A stretch of 42,119 nucleotides of DNA from Candidatus Aquidulcis sp. (GCA_020723385.1 DYIZ01000040.1:1-42119), one strand, 5' to 3'. Shown: positions 32,010 through 39,684, counted from the first letter of the stretch. Numbers and translations are program-made. Notes: generated by a model from the letters alone, not told the origin.

Positions 32010-34553
32010 TTACCGCAAAAACTGGCCCGTATACGATCTTTCCACCTGGGCCACCTGTTCGGGCGTGCCTTCGGCCACGATTTCCCCGCCGGACGCGCCG
32101 CCATCCGGGCCGAGGTCAATCACCCAATCCGCCGAGCGAATCAACTCCAGGTTATGCTCGACGACGATGACGCTGTTTCCGTTATCAACGAGGCGTTGCA
32201 AAACTGCCAGCAGGCGAATGGTATCGGCGAGGTGCAAGCCCGTCGTCGGTTCATCGAGCAGGTAGAGGGTTCGTCCTGTGGCGCGGCGTCCGAGTTCCTT
32301 GGCGAGTTTGACGCGCTGGGCTTCTCCGCCTGAGAGCGTGGTGGCAGGCTGGCCGAGCTGCAAGTAGCCCAGGCCTACGTCCGACATGACTTGCAGGCGG
32401 GATGCAGCCGCGGGAACATCCTCAAACAAAGCCAGAGCCTCTTCGACAGTCATGTTCAACACCTGCGAAATATCGTAGCCGCGATACTTGATTGCCAGCG
32501 TCTCACGCTTGAAACGGCGACCGTGACAGGCAGGGCAGCGCACTTCGACATCGGGCAGGAAGTGCATTTTAACGGTCAGTGTGCCTGCCCCTTCGCAGCG
32601 TTCACAGCGCCCCCCCGGATGGTCTTTATCCGCAGGAACATTGAACGAAAAATGGCGCGCGGTCACTCTATTCTTTTTGGCGTCGGGCGTGGCGGCAAAC
32701 GCCTCGCGGATGGGCGTGAACGTATCGGAGTAAGTGGCGGCGTTCGAGCGCGGGATGCGCCCAATGTGAGCCTGGTCAATGGTGATAACCTTGTCAATGT
32801 GCTCCCAGCCGGTGATCGAGTCATGTTCGCCTGGGATTTCCGCTGCGCCATTCAACCTTTGGCGCGCGGCAACATCGAGAATGTCAAAGATCAGCGAGGA
32901 TTTGCCCGAACCAGAGACGCCCGTCACCGCCACCAGCAGTCCAAGCGGAATCTTCACAGTCAGGTTTATTAAGTTGAACTGGCGCGCCCCCCAAATCGTC
33001 AACGCTTTGTGTGGGTCGGATTGCCAGCTCGACCTACGGCGTGCGGGCAGCGGCGCTGTCACCGTTCCGGCGATGAATGCGCCTGTCAGCGACTCTTTGG
33101 TTTTGGCTACTTCATCCGGCGTCCCCGCGGCAACGATTTGCCCGCCATGTTTGCCGCCGCCCGGCCCCACGTCTATCAGATAGTCGGCGGCTTTGATGAG
33201 ATCGAGATCGTGCTCCACCACCAGCACAGTATTGTCCAAATCGCGCAGGCGGCGCAGAACGTTGATGAGACGCTGCGTATCGCGTGGATGAAGGCCAATC
33301 GTCGGCTCGTCGAGGATGTAGAGCACGCCGGTCAACCCGGACCCGAGCAGGGCTGCCAATCGAAGGCGTTGGGCTTCGCCCGCAGAGAGAGTCGGCGAAG
33401 AGCGTTCGAGCGACAGGTAGCCAACGCCCACCTCGAGCAAGCGTCCAACGCGCTCGTACAGGTCATCCAAAATGGGGCGGGCGATCAACATTTCTTCTGA
33501 AGTGAACTGCGGGGGCAGACTTTTGAGCCAGGCGTCGAGGTCGTTGAGCGGCAGTTGCGAAACGGTGATAATGGTTTTGCCTGCTACTGTCACGGCGCGG
33601 CTTTCGGGACGCAGGCGCGTGCCATCGCAATCCATGCATGGCTGGGAAGTGAATAAGCCCTCCAGTTTTTCAAGGTAAGCGGCGTTAGCGCCGTGCTCAT
33701 CGTAACGGCGTTGCAGGTTGGTGACCACGCCTTCGAATCGTCCCTGCGCGTTGGTGGCGGGTGGTTTGACGTTTGGGAAGTGGCGGCGGAACTGTGGACT
33801 CTCCGTGCCGTACAGCAACAGGTCGCGTTGAATGGGCGTGTAATCCTTGATAGCTTTGGCAGGGTCGAATTCGAAACCAAAATATTTGCCTGTGTTTTTC
33901 AAAATCTGGCTGTAGTGATTGACATGGAATTCGATCCAACCATCCACGGCATATTCGAGGATGCTCCTGGTTTCGTCGAGCAGACGGCTGACGATGACCT
34001 GCCGCACCACGCCCAACCCTGTGCAGGTGGGGCAGGCGCCTGCGGGCTTGTTGAAAGAAAAATTGGCCATGCCCATCTCGGGTAATTTCGCGCCGCAACG
34101 CGGGCAGGGATAGGTTCCATCGGGGCTTTCATCGGATTCGTCCTGCCAGTTATCGTCGGGGGATTCATAAGTGGGGGGCGGGACATCTTTCCCGCACTGG
34201 GGGCAGGGGCGGTGCCCGAGGCGGGCGTACAAAACTCGCAGATAGGTGAAGATTTCGGTGACAGTCCCCACCGTCGAGCGGGGACTGTGATTGGTCAGGA
34301 ATTGGTCCACGCTGATGGACGGGGACAAGCCAACGATAGAATCCACAGGTGGTTTGCTCAATCCACCTGTGACCAGACCGAGCGATTCCATATACTGCCG
34401 CTGACCTTCTTTGTGCAGGATGTCGAAGGCCAGGGTGGATTTGCCCGACCCCGACAGGCCGGTGAAGACAACGAGCTGGTTCTTGGGAATGGACAGGGTA
34501 ACGTTTTTGAGATTGTGCAGGCGGGCGTTTTTGATGGTAATGGCAGATTGCAT
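32010..34553 (-). CDS. uvrA: UvrA-like double ABC ATPase (short, class II type)
   Basis: An 847-residue protein; canonical UvrA is about 940. It has two ABC modules with Walker A GLSGSGKST (33-41) and GVSGSGKSS, signatures LSAGEAQR and LSGGEAQR, and Walker B segments LYILDEPTIGL and LYLLDEPTTGL. Zinc sites are CPQC...CPRC near 117-155, CPTC, CMDC, and CERC...CPAC before the second signature. The block between the first zinc site and MANFSFNKPAGACPTC is shortened, which in class II UvrA proteins reflects loss of the UvrB-binding domain. It may therefore act in drug tolerance or damage sensing rather than full excision repair (inference). AAGGAG lies 6 nt before the ATG. Regulator genes flank it. 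Confidence 0.9.
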   Translation of the reverse strand: MQSAITIKNARLHNLKNVTLSIPKNQLVVFTGLSGSGKSTLAFDILHKEGQRQYMESLGLVTGGLSKPPVDSIVGLSPSISVDQFLTNHSPRSTVGTVTEIFTYLRVLYARLGHRPCPQCGKDVPPPTYESPDDNWQDESDESPDGTYPCPRCGAKLPEMGMANFSFNKPAGACPTCTGLGVVRQVIVSRLLDETRSILEYAVDGWIEFHVNHYSQILKNTGKYFGFEFDPAKAIKDYTPIQRDLLLYGTESPQFRRHFPNVKPPATNAQGRFEGVVTNLQRRYDEHGANAAYLEKLEGLFTSQPCMDCDGTRLRPESRAVTVAGKTIITVSQLPLNDLDAWLKSLPPQFTSEEMLIARPILDDLYERVGRLLEVGVGYLSLERSSPTLSAGEAQRLRLAALLGSGLTGVLYILDEPTIGLHPRDTQRLINVLRRLRDLDNTVLVVEHDLDLIKAADYLIDVGPGGGKHGGQIVAAGTPDEVAKTKESLTGAFIAGTVTAPLPARRRSSWQSDPHKALTIWGARQFNLINLTVKIPLGLLVAVTGVSGSGKSSLIFDILDVAARQRLNGAAEIPGEHDSITGWEHIDKVITIDQAHIGRIPRSNAATYSDTFTPIREAFAATPDAKKNRVTARHFSFNVPADKDHPGGRCERCEGAGTLTVKMHFLPDVEVRCPACHGRRFKRETLAIKYRGYDISQVLNMTVEEALALFEDVPAAASRLQVMSDVGLGYLQLGQPATTLSGGEAQRVKLAKELGRRATGRTLYLLDEPTTGLHLADTIRLLAVLQRLVDNGNSVIVVEHNLELIRSADWVIDLGPDGGASGGEIVAEGTPEQVAQVERSYTGQFLR

Positions 34554-34568
34554 GGAAACTCCTTGGGG

Positions 34569-34604
34569 AAATAGCGTATAGCGTATGGCAAATAGCGTAT
34601 GGCG
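34569..34604. repeat. TAGCGTATGGC repeats before the uvrA-like gene
   Basis: AAATAGCGTATAGCGTATGGCA and AAATAGCGTATGGCG lie in tandem. AAATAGCGTATGGC at 34591-34604 is identical to 8198-8211 after K3. Just beyond (34612-34643) an 8-mer of the TTACTTGT type repeats about four times. Confidence 0.65.
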
Positions 34605-34645
34605 ACCTGATACTTGTTTACTTTTTTACTTGTCTACTTGCCTAT

Positions 34646-34681
34646 CTCTATTTTACAACCCTGGTGGGCAAGTGGAGGGTT
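34646..34681 (-). promoter_or_regulatory. 36-bp repeated element with inner dyad, upstream of the uvrA-like gene
   Basis: The second copy of the element at 31909-31944. The dyad AACCCT/AGGGTT lies at 34657-34662 and 34676-34681. On the minus strand it is followed by TTGTAAAATAGAG with a -10-like TAAAAT, about 95 nt before the uvrA-like start. It also lies about 60 nt before the divergent AraC-type gene, so it could serve both. Confidence 0.5.
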
Positions 34682-34728
34682 TGATGTTTGTCCGTAAGCA
34701 CGCAAATGAGCAGGTTTACCGCTGGTAG

Positions 34729-34734
34729 TATAAT
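34729..34734 (+). promoter_or_regulatory. TATAAT -10 box of the AraC-type regulator
   Basis: A perfect TATAAT ends 6 nt before the ATG at 34741, so transcription would begin at or next to the start codon, giving a leaderless message. No good -35 is seen 17 nt upstream. The call rests on one hexamer. Confidence 0.4.
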
Positions 34735-34740
34735 GCCGAT

Positions 34741-35688
34741 ATGCAAACCGACCGTTCGCGCCAGTTCTACATTGCCCGGCTCAATAAAGTGCTCGATGCC
34801 ATTCGCGCCAATCTCGACCAGCCTTTGACGCTGGATATGCTGGCAGGCGTGGCGGGGTTCTCGCCTTTCCACTTCCACCGAATCTTCAAAACCCTGGTTG
34901 GCGAAACGCTCGGGGAGTATATCCAGCGCGCCAGGCTCGAAAAGGCGGCTAATTGGCTCGCGGCCCGCCCAGATCAAACGGTGCTGGAGATCGCCATCGG
35001 CTGTGGATTCACCAGCGCAGCGATCTTCTCACGGGCGTTCCGGTCGCGCTTTGGGGCCAGTCCCAGCCAATTCCGTCGGAAATATAGCAATCCAGGCAAA
35101 GTGGAGCGCAATGGGGGCAAAGACTCACCAGAACTTCCAGTCTACAATGTGGGCAGTGATTCACCTATATTCGAAAGGAGACAACTGCCCATGGACGTTC
35201 AAGTCAAAACCCTGCCTGCATTTCACGTCGCTTATGTCCGTCACATCTACGGATACAGCAAAGGTGTGCGCAATCCCCAAATTGGCGAGGCCTTCCAGAA
35301 AGTGACCCGCTGGGCGGGGGCGCGTGACCTGATGGGGCCGGATACCCTGGTGATCGGCATCCCCTATGATAACCCCGAAATCACCCCCAACGACAAGTGC
35401 CGCTACGATGCCTGCGTCACCGTGCCCGAGTCGGTGAAAGCCGAAGACGGCGAGATCGGCATCCAGGATATTGCGGGCGGCAAGTATGCAATCTGCCGGA
35501 TCGAAGTAAGCCCCTTGGAGGCGCACAAAATCGCCGAAATGGTGGACCACCTGTACGGGGATTGGCTGCCCGACAGCGGCTACCAGGCCGATGACAAGCC
35601 GCCGCTGGAGATTTACTACCCCACACCGGACAAACCGGCCGGGACGTGGATCAGCATGGCCTACTGCCTGCCGCTCGAGCCGTTGTAA
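34741..35688 (+). CDS. AraC-family regulator with GyrI-like effector domain
   Basis: A 315-residue transcription factor. Residues about 8-110 are the double helix-turn-helix of AraC/XylS proteins: LTLDMLAGVAGFSPFHFHRI and LEIAIGCGFTSAAIFSRAFR, then FGASPSQFRRKY. Residues 151-315 (MDVQVKTLPAFHVAYVRHIY onward) are a GyrI-like small-molecule-binding domain, as in Rob and many multidrug-response regulators. No ribosome site precedes the ATG, in line with the leaderless promoter proposed. Inside the gene, AAAGGAG at 35174-35180 stands 10 nt before ATG 35191, exactly where the GyrI-like domain begins, so a shorter second product is conceivable. It is divergent from the uvrA-like gene and may control it (inference). 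Confidence 0.9.
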   Translation: MQTDRSRQFYIARLNKVLDAIRANLDQPLTLDMLAGVAGFSPFHFHRIFKTLVGETLGEYIQRARLEKAANWLAARPDQTVLEIAIGCGFTSAAIFSRAFRSRFGASPSQFRRKYSNPGKVERNGGKDSPELPVYNVGSDSPIFERRQLPMDVQVKTLPAFHVAYVRHIYGYSKGVRNPQIGEAFQKVTRWAGARDLMGPDTLVIGIPYDNPEITPNDKCRYDACVTVPESVKAEDGEIGIQDIAGGKYAICRIEVSPLEAHKIAEMVDHLYGDWLPDSGYQADDKPPLEIYYPTPDKPAGTWISMAYCLPLEPL

Positions 35689-35704
35689 CAAGGTGGGAGG
35701 AACT

Positions 35705-35757
35705 CCGGATTTTGGGGTGTGCGGGCGGCTACGCCGCCCGCACACTCCAAAATCCGG
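35705..35757. terminator. 25-bp hairpin, bidirectional terminator
   Basis: Arms 35705-35729 and 35733-35757 pair with a single G-T wobble around the loop TAC. The element separates the converging AraC-type (ends 35688) and MerR-type (ends 35774) genes. Geometry equals that of 28176-28228 although the stem sequence differs. Confidence 0.85.
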
Positions 35758-35773
35758 GAATCATCCCGTTAGT

Positions 35774-36532
35774 TTACGTTTGCCTGCGGATCGTCTCCTC
35801 TAGCAAACGGATGGCCTGGACGGCGCGCTGCTCCACATCGGTCAGGGTGGACAGCCAGCGGTCGTTGGCGGAGAGCACATCTTCATCCGGGCGGGGGGTA
35901 TCCAGCGCCTGGCGCAGATTTTCGGTTTGTCCCCGGTCGAATTGCAACAACATGCGCAGAACGGCCATGGCGCTGTACCCGCTGCGCATTAACATACGGA
36001 TCACGCGCAGGCGGCCGATTTCCGGCGCGCCGTAGAGCCGGTAGCCATTGTGGGGGTCGCGCGGCACGACGATCAACCCATTGCGCTCCCAGTTACGCAG
36101 GGAGTCGATGGTGGTGTTGAGCAGGCGGGCGGCATCGCCGATGCGCAGCTCGCGCCCGGCGGCTTCGGCGGGCGCGCCGCTGGCCCATCTTTCGAGGAAA
36201 GCCGCCGCAGCCTCAGCCTGGGCGCGCTCGGCCTGGATCAGCGCGACCAATTGATGGGCCATCTCCAGCGCGCCGCCCAGGTCGCCGCTGGCCGATTTCC
36301 TGACCAGCGCCAGCCCGGCCTGGCGGATGTTCTTTCCGGGCCAGCCGCCGTGCATGACGACGCGCGCCAGCCGCAACTGGTCGAGGTGCGCCACAGTGAA
36401 GCGCCGGTAGCCCTTGGGGCTGCGCGTCACTGGCGGGAGAAAGCCCCATGCTTCGTACAGGCGCACGGTGTTGGGGTGGATGCCCACGGCGCGGGCGAGA
36501 TCGGTGGTGCGGAGGTATTTCATGGGGGTCAT
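35774..36532 (-). CDS. MerR-family regulator with two DNA-binding domains
   Basis: A 252-residue regulator. Residues about 5-60 form one MerR winged helix (LRTTDLARAVGIHPNTVRLY, then GYRRFTVAHLDQLRLA). Residues about 128-185 form a second (LRIGDAARLLNTTIDSLRNW, then GYRLYGAPEIGRLRVI). Ordinary MerR proteins have one, followed by a coiled coil and an effector domain; here no separate effector domain is seen. The protein may bind as a pseudo-dimer or recognise two half-sites. The ATG at 36532 overlaps the stop of a broken upstream frame (ATGA); ATG at 36523 is an alternative. Neither has a good ribosome site, so translation was probably coupled to the lost gene. Target genes are unknown. Confidence 0.87.
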   Translation of the reverse strand: MTPMKYLRTTDLARAVGIHPNTVRLYEAWGFLPPVTRSPKGYRRFTVAHLDQLRLARVVMHGGWPGKNIRQAGLALVRKSASGDLGGALEMAHQLVALIQAERAQAEAAAAFLERWASGAPAEAAGRELRIGDAARLLNTTIDSLRNWERNGLIVVPRDPHNGYRLYGAPEIGRLRVIRMLMRSGYSAMAVLRMLLQFDRGQTENLRQALDTPRPDEDVLSANDRWLSTLTDVEQRAVQAIRLLEETIRRQT

Positions 36533-36657
36533 CGGGTCTTGCGCCAGTACAGCCAGGCAAAGATTTCCAGCCAGACGAAGTAGAACGCCATCAGCAACCG
36601 CTGGTGGATGCCGTAATAGCGATACCAGGCGTCGAACAGGCTGCCCAGGATCTTACG
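36529..36657 (-). pseudogene. C-terminal remnant of a lost membrane-protein gene
   Basis: On the minus strand 42 sense codons read like true protein, with GIHQRLLMAFYFVWLEIFAW as an aromatic membrane helix and WRKTR at the end. The TGA overlaps the MerR start. An in-frame TAG at 36658-36660 ends the open stretch, no plausible start exists and no protein-like sequence lies beyond. The family is not recognised. It was presumably the first gene of a two-gene operon with the MerR regulator. Confidence 0.5.
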
Positions 36658-36711
36658 CTAGTGGTGACTTTCTGCTAAAGATACGATATTATCTACTCAG
36701 CCACTCTTTGC

Positions 36712-36911
36712 CGCCGATTGAAATCGGCGTCTGATATAGCCAAAAACCTGCTGAAGCAGGTTTAAAATATTGGTGGCAACCCGCTTCAGCGGGTTTGAAT
36801 TTTTTAGGCATCGGATTCATCCGATGGCAGGCTGATCAGTTGCCCAGGTGGGATTGCTTATATCATAACTCGTAATTATTCCGCCTGTAATCCGCTGGCG
36901 ATTGAAATCGC
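36712..36911. repeat. Cluster of five short hairpins with TGAA/TTCA centres
   Basis: Five perfect palindromes follow each other: CGCCGATTGAAATCGGCG (36712-36729), AAACCTGCTGAAGCAGGTTT (36744-36763), AACCCGCTTCAGCGGGTT (36778-36795), CATCGGATTCATCCGATG (36809-36826) and GCGATTGAAATCGC (36898-36911). Stems differ, the centre is always TGAA or its complement TTCA. The remaining bases of the 36661-37071 gap show no gene and no promoter I can support. Confidence 0.75.
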
Positions 36912-37071
36912 TGCAACGGCAGCTAAAGAACAGCCGGTTGCAAATCCCCATCCTTCGTTACACTCAGGACAGGTACTTTGTGGGGTTCAGTCCACCGAAG
37001 GGCGGACTTTGCAGGTGTTGGTGCAGTTTCAACTGCCGAAATGGGGCTGGCTGAGCAATTACCATAAGTTC

Positions 37072-37506
37072 TTAGCGCAATCTACTTGGGTCATTCCATA
37101 AAATTCGTTCTTGCTTACGCCATAAGAGCAGCAACAGCCCTGAAAAGATCGGAGGCGAATAGTAATCATTTTTCTCTTTGACCCAAACACCGTTGCGTAA
37201 AAATTCAACTCTCCAGTGATATGCTACTCCTGCTCTGCTGATTTCATGTAAACGTGCTTCTCCGCGTAGACCAGCCTGAAATTTCGGGATTGCTTTTTCT
37301 TTATTCAAGCCATAATCAACCCAAGCCCCAAAAACCGGAACAACCTCCTGAATAGCGTCAACCAATTTAACCGCGAAACCATTATCTGTACTCGAAGGAA
37401 CACAGATGGACGAATCGGTTCGTTCGATTGCTAGTCGGGGAAACTCATGCCGTAGATCAGCCTCGAGTTTATCAATAAGCGGACTGGAGAGGTTTTTCCT
37501 GGTCAT
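37072..37506 (-). CDS. Hypothetical protein
   Basis: A 144-residue protein I do not recognise. It starts MTRKNLSSPLIDKLEADLRH. A mid-segment KAIPKFQAGLRGEARLHEIS and WRVEFLRNGVWVKEKNDYYS suggest a small alpha/beta fold. The C-terminal FSGLLLLLWRKQERI is hydrophobic but too short to be a sure membrane helix. It lies 15 nt after the next small gene in the same direction, so the two are probably co-transcribed. Both are AT-richer than the flanking DinB-like and MerR genes, which hints at acquisition. No ribosome site is visible, so the start is uncertain. A role as an immunity or effector protein is possible but nothing shows it. Confidence 0.65.
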   Translation of the reverse strand: MTRKNLSSPLIDKLEADLRHEFPRLAIERTDSSICVPSSTDNGFAVKLVDAIQEVVPVFGAWVDYGLNKEKAIPKFQAGLRGEARLHEISRAGVAYHWRVEFLRNGVWVKEKNDYYSPPIFSGLLLLLWRKQERILWNDPSRLR

Positions 37507-37521
37507 TAAGGGTTATTTGAG

Positions 37522-37815
37522 TTATACGGTTGTTTCAGACCAATAACGGTCGTACCACTCGCAAACTTGGCGAGCAAACAACTCAATCCCATTAAAGGTA
37601 GTCCCATACCGTAAGTCAGCCTCGCCCTTGATGCGCGCTACTAGGTCACATTCACTTGCGCTCTGTTCGAGCAATCGCATGATGGGACCAACGAGATCCT
37701 CGTATTCATCGCGTGGAGAGCCTGCTGCAATTGCACCTATTGGATCCCAGGCGTTTACAAGATCACGAAGTTCTGTCCAGCGACGACGAGATTCGAATTT
37801 ATCAAGATGTCTCAT
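37522..37815 (-). CDS. Small hypothetical protein (DUF1871-like)
   Basis: A 97-residue soluble protein. The pattern LRDLVNAWDPIGAIAAGSPR, then DEYEDLVGPIMRLLEQSAS and a closing helix, resembles small proteins with an LxxWDPIG...DEYDxxxxPI pattern, some annotated DUF1871, a few near toxin-immunity loci. The resemblance is by eye. AAGGTG 8 nt before the ATG is a good ribosome site. It sits 20 nt after the DinB-like gene and before the 144-residue gene, in one direction. Confidence 0.7.
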   Translation of the reverse strand: MRHLDKFESRRRWTELRDLVNAWDPIGAIAAGSPRDEYEDLVGPIMRLLEQSASECDLVARIKGEADLRYGTTFNGIELFARQVCEWYDRYWSETTV

Positions 37816-37835
37816 TCAATCAACACCTTACACAA

Positions 37836-38303
37836 TCATCCTTTCGCTCGCCTCTCCCACATCTGCCTCGTGATCTGGATATGCCCAAGGTGCAGCGCGG
37901 TGTGCTCCAGCGCGTGCAGCACTGCCCAGGCGACGGTGAACTGTCGCCCATCCCGCGGCGAAGTGCGCGCCGCGTCGAGATCGGCGAGCGGCAACCGGGC
38001 CAGCGCGCCCTGGGCGTAAGCGGTCGCGTCTGCCAGGCGCTGCATCAACGCGGCGGCATCCAGCCCTCGGACGCGGAACTCGGCATCCCGATCGCGGCCG
38101 GATGGCTCCTGCATGGCGACATCGCCGATCCAGTAGCGTTCCGCGCCGGTGAGATGCACCACCAGCACGCCAATGGAATTCATCTCTGCTCCCGGCGCCC
38201 AATCCAGCGCCTCCAGCGGCAGCCCCTCGACGGCCTGGGCAATATCGGCGTGCAGCCGTTCGAGCCGGTCCAAGTATTCATCGAAAATTATAGGCATCAT
38301 CAT
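37836..38303 (-). CDS. DinB-superfamily protein
   Basis: A 155-residue protein of the DinB/YfiT four-helix bundle family. The three metal-binding histidines can be placed: one in LVVHLTGAERYWIGD and two in HALEHTALHLGHIQITRQMW. The length is normal. Members bind a divalent metal; some transfer or conjugate small thiols, most have no known substrate. Two ATGs stand in tandem at the start. The 37-nt gap to the aminotransferase gene upstream is filled with TTCAAC/TTGCAAC heptads. Co-transcription with the aminotransferase is likely. Confidence 0.85.
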   Translation of the reverse strand: MMMPIIFDEYLDRLERLHADIAQAVEGLPLEALDWAPGAEMNSIGVLVVHLTGAERYWIGDVAMQEPSGRDRDAEFRVRGLDAAALMQRLADATAYAQGALARLPLADLDAARTSPRDGRQFTVAWAVLHALEHTALHLGHIQITRQMWERRAKG

Positions 38304-38340
38304 CGAGAACCTTCAACTTTCAACCTGCAACTTGCCACCT
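38304..38340. repeat. Heptad repeats in the leader of the DinB-like gene
   Basis: About six imperfect copies of a TTCAACC/TTGCAAC unit fill the whole gap between the DinB-like start and the aminotransferase stop. The same unit precedes the RibD-like gene (31852-31900) and the epimerase (41333-41365). Confidence 0.6.
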
Positions 38341-39684
38341 TCAACTTGCAACCTTATCCGTAATTTCCAGCGCCTTGTTTAGCACCGCGAACCCCTCGGC
38401 CAACTGCTCCTCGCTGATGATGAGCGGCGGAATGATGAGGACGGTGTGCCAGTGGGTGTACAGATACAGATTGTGATCGAGACAATATTTTCGGAAGGCG
38501 GCCATCTCGGGGGATGAGCCGTTCCAGGGGGCCATCGGCTCTTTGGTTTGGCGATCCTTCACGAGTTCGATGATCCCAAACAGCCCGATGTTGCGCACCT
38601 CGCCCACGGAGGGGTGCTGTTCCCCCAGGTCGGTCAGCATCCGGTGGAGCACCGGCCCCATCGCCGCCGACCATTCGACGATGCGATCCTCCTGCATCAC
38701 CCGGATGTTGGCAATCGCCGCGGCCAGCGAGATGGGGTGGGCGGTGTAGGTCAGCCCGGATTCGAAAACCCGCTCATCGAAGAAATGGGCGATTTCTTCC
38801 TTCATGCCCACTGCGCCCAGCGGGGCGTAGGCCGAAGTCAGCCCTTTGGCCATGGTCATCAGGTCGGGTTTGACGGCCCAGTTGTCCACCGCGAACCATT
38901 TGCCGGTGCGCCCGAAGCCGCTCATCACCTCGTCGGCGATGAGCAGGATGCCGTAGCGGTCGCACAAGGCGCGCACGCCTTGCAGGTAGCCCTCGGGCGG
39001 GATGATGATCCCATTGGTTCCGGTGACCGACTCGACGAGAATCGCGGCGACGGAGTCAGGCCCTTCGTAGCGGATGATCTCCTCGAGGTGATTGAGGTAA
39101 TCGAGGCTGAAATCGGCCTCCGAGATGTCGGGGTTGGCGCGGTGGAAGGTGGAGCGGTAGCGATAAGGGTCGAGGAAATGGACGACGCCGGGCATGAGCA
39201 TCGGCTCCCAGGCCACACGGCGCGGGTCGCCGGTGGCAGCCATCGCACCGGCCGAAGCGCCGTGATACGAGCGATAACGGGTCAGAATCTTGTGCCGCCC
39301 GGTGTAGGCGCGCGCCAGTTTGATGGCGTTCTCGTTGGCGTCCGCACCGCCCAGGGTGAACAGGAAGCGCTGCAGGCCGGGGGTGATCTCGGAGAGCAGC
39401 TTGCCCAACATCGCACGCGGTTTGGTCGCCATGCCGGGGGCGGCATAGGGCAATTCACGCGCCTGCTCGGCGATGGCGTTGATCACACGCTCATCGCCGT
39501 GCCCGATGTTGCAGCACATGGTCATCGAGTTGAAGTCCAGGTAGCGTTTGTCGTTCACATCCCAGAAATACACGCCCTTGGCGCGCTTGACCGGGATGGG
39601 GGAGACTTTGGCCTGGGCCGACCAGGTCCAGAAGCCGTGTTCCATTGCGAGGGGGAGAATGTCAGAATCGGGAATGTCGAACAT
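38341..39684 (-). CDS. Class III pyridoxal-phosphate aminotransferase
   Basis: A 447-residue enzyme. The frame runs upstream to 39789, but GAGG 6 nt before ATG 39684 and the family's usual start support MFDIPDSDILPLAM. PLP residues are visible: GGADANENAIKLARAYTGR near 112-130, D251 in LIADEVMSGFGRTGKW and the Schiff-base lysine K280 in TMAKGLTSAYAPLGA. The family moves an amino group from an omega-amine, beta-alanine, taurine or similar donor to pyruvate or 2-oxoglutarate. The overall pattern is nearest to the taurine/omega-amino-acid branch, but the donor cannot be fixed by eye. No taurine-uptake or desulfonation gene is nearby. Confidence 0.9.
   Translation of the reverse strand: MFDIPDSDILPLAMEHGFWTWSAQAKVSPIPVKRAKGVYFWDVNDKRYLDFNSMTMCCNIGHGDERVINAIAEQARELPYAAPGMATKPRAMLGKLLSEITPGLQRFLFTLGGADANENAIKLARAYTGRHKILTRYRSYHGASAGAMAATGDPRRVAWEPMLMPGVVHFLDPYRYRSTFHRANPDISEADFSLDYLNHLEEIIRYEGPDSVAAILVESVTGTNGIIIPPEGYLQGVRALCDRYGILLIADEVMSGFGRTGKWFAVDNWAVKPDLMTMAKGLTSAYAPLGAVGMKEEIAHFFDERVFESGLTYTAHPISLAAAIANIRVMQEDRIVEWSAAMGPVLHRMLTDLGEQHPSVGEVRNIGLFGIIELVKDRQTKEPMAPWNGSSPEMAAFRKYCLDHNLYLYTHWHTVLIIPPLIISEEQLAEGFAVLNKALEITDKVAS

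Noticed and set aside
32391-33500. Plus-strand open frames opposite the uvrA-like gene
   Set aside because: The UvrA motifs cover the whole minus strand here; the opposite frames are fragmentary and lack ribosome sites.
31909-34681. 36-bp repeats as phage-type attachment sites
   Set aside because: No integrase, tRNA or phage gene is present and both copies sit in front of genes in the same orientation, so a regulatory reading is favoured, though excision is not excluded.
36712-36911. Hairpin cluster as a CRISPR array
   Set aside because: The units differ in sequence, spacing is irregular and no cas gene is present.
38304-38340. Heptad repeats as a CRISPR or a coding repeat
   Set aside because: Units are 7 nt, imperfect and without spacers, and lie between two genes.
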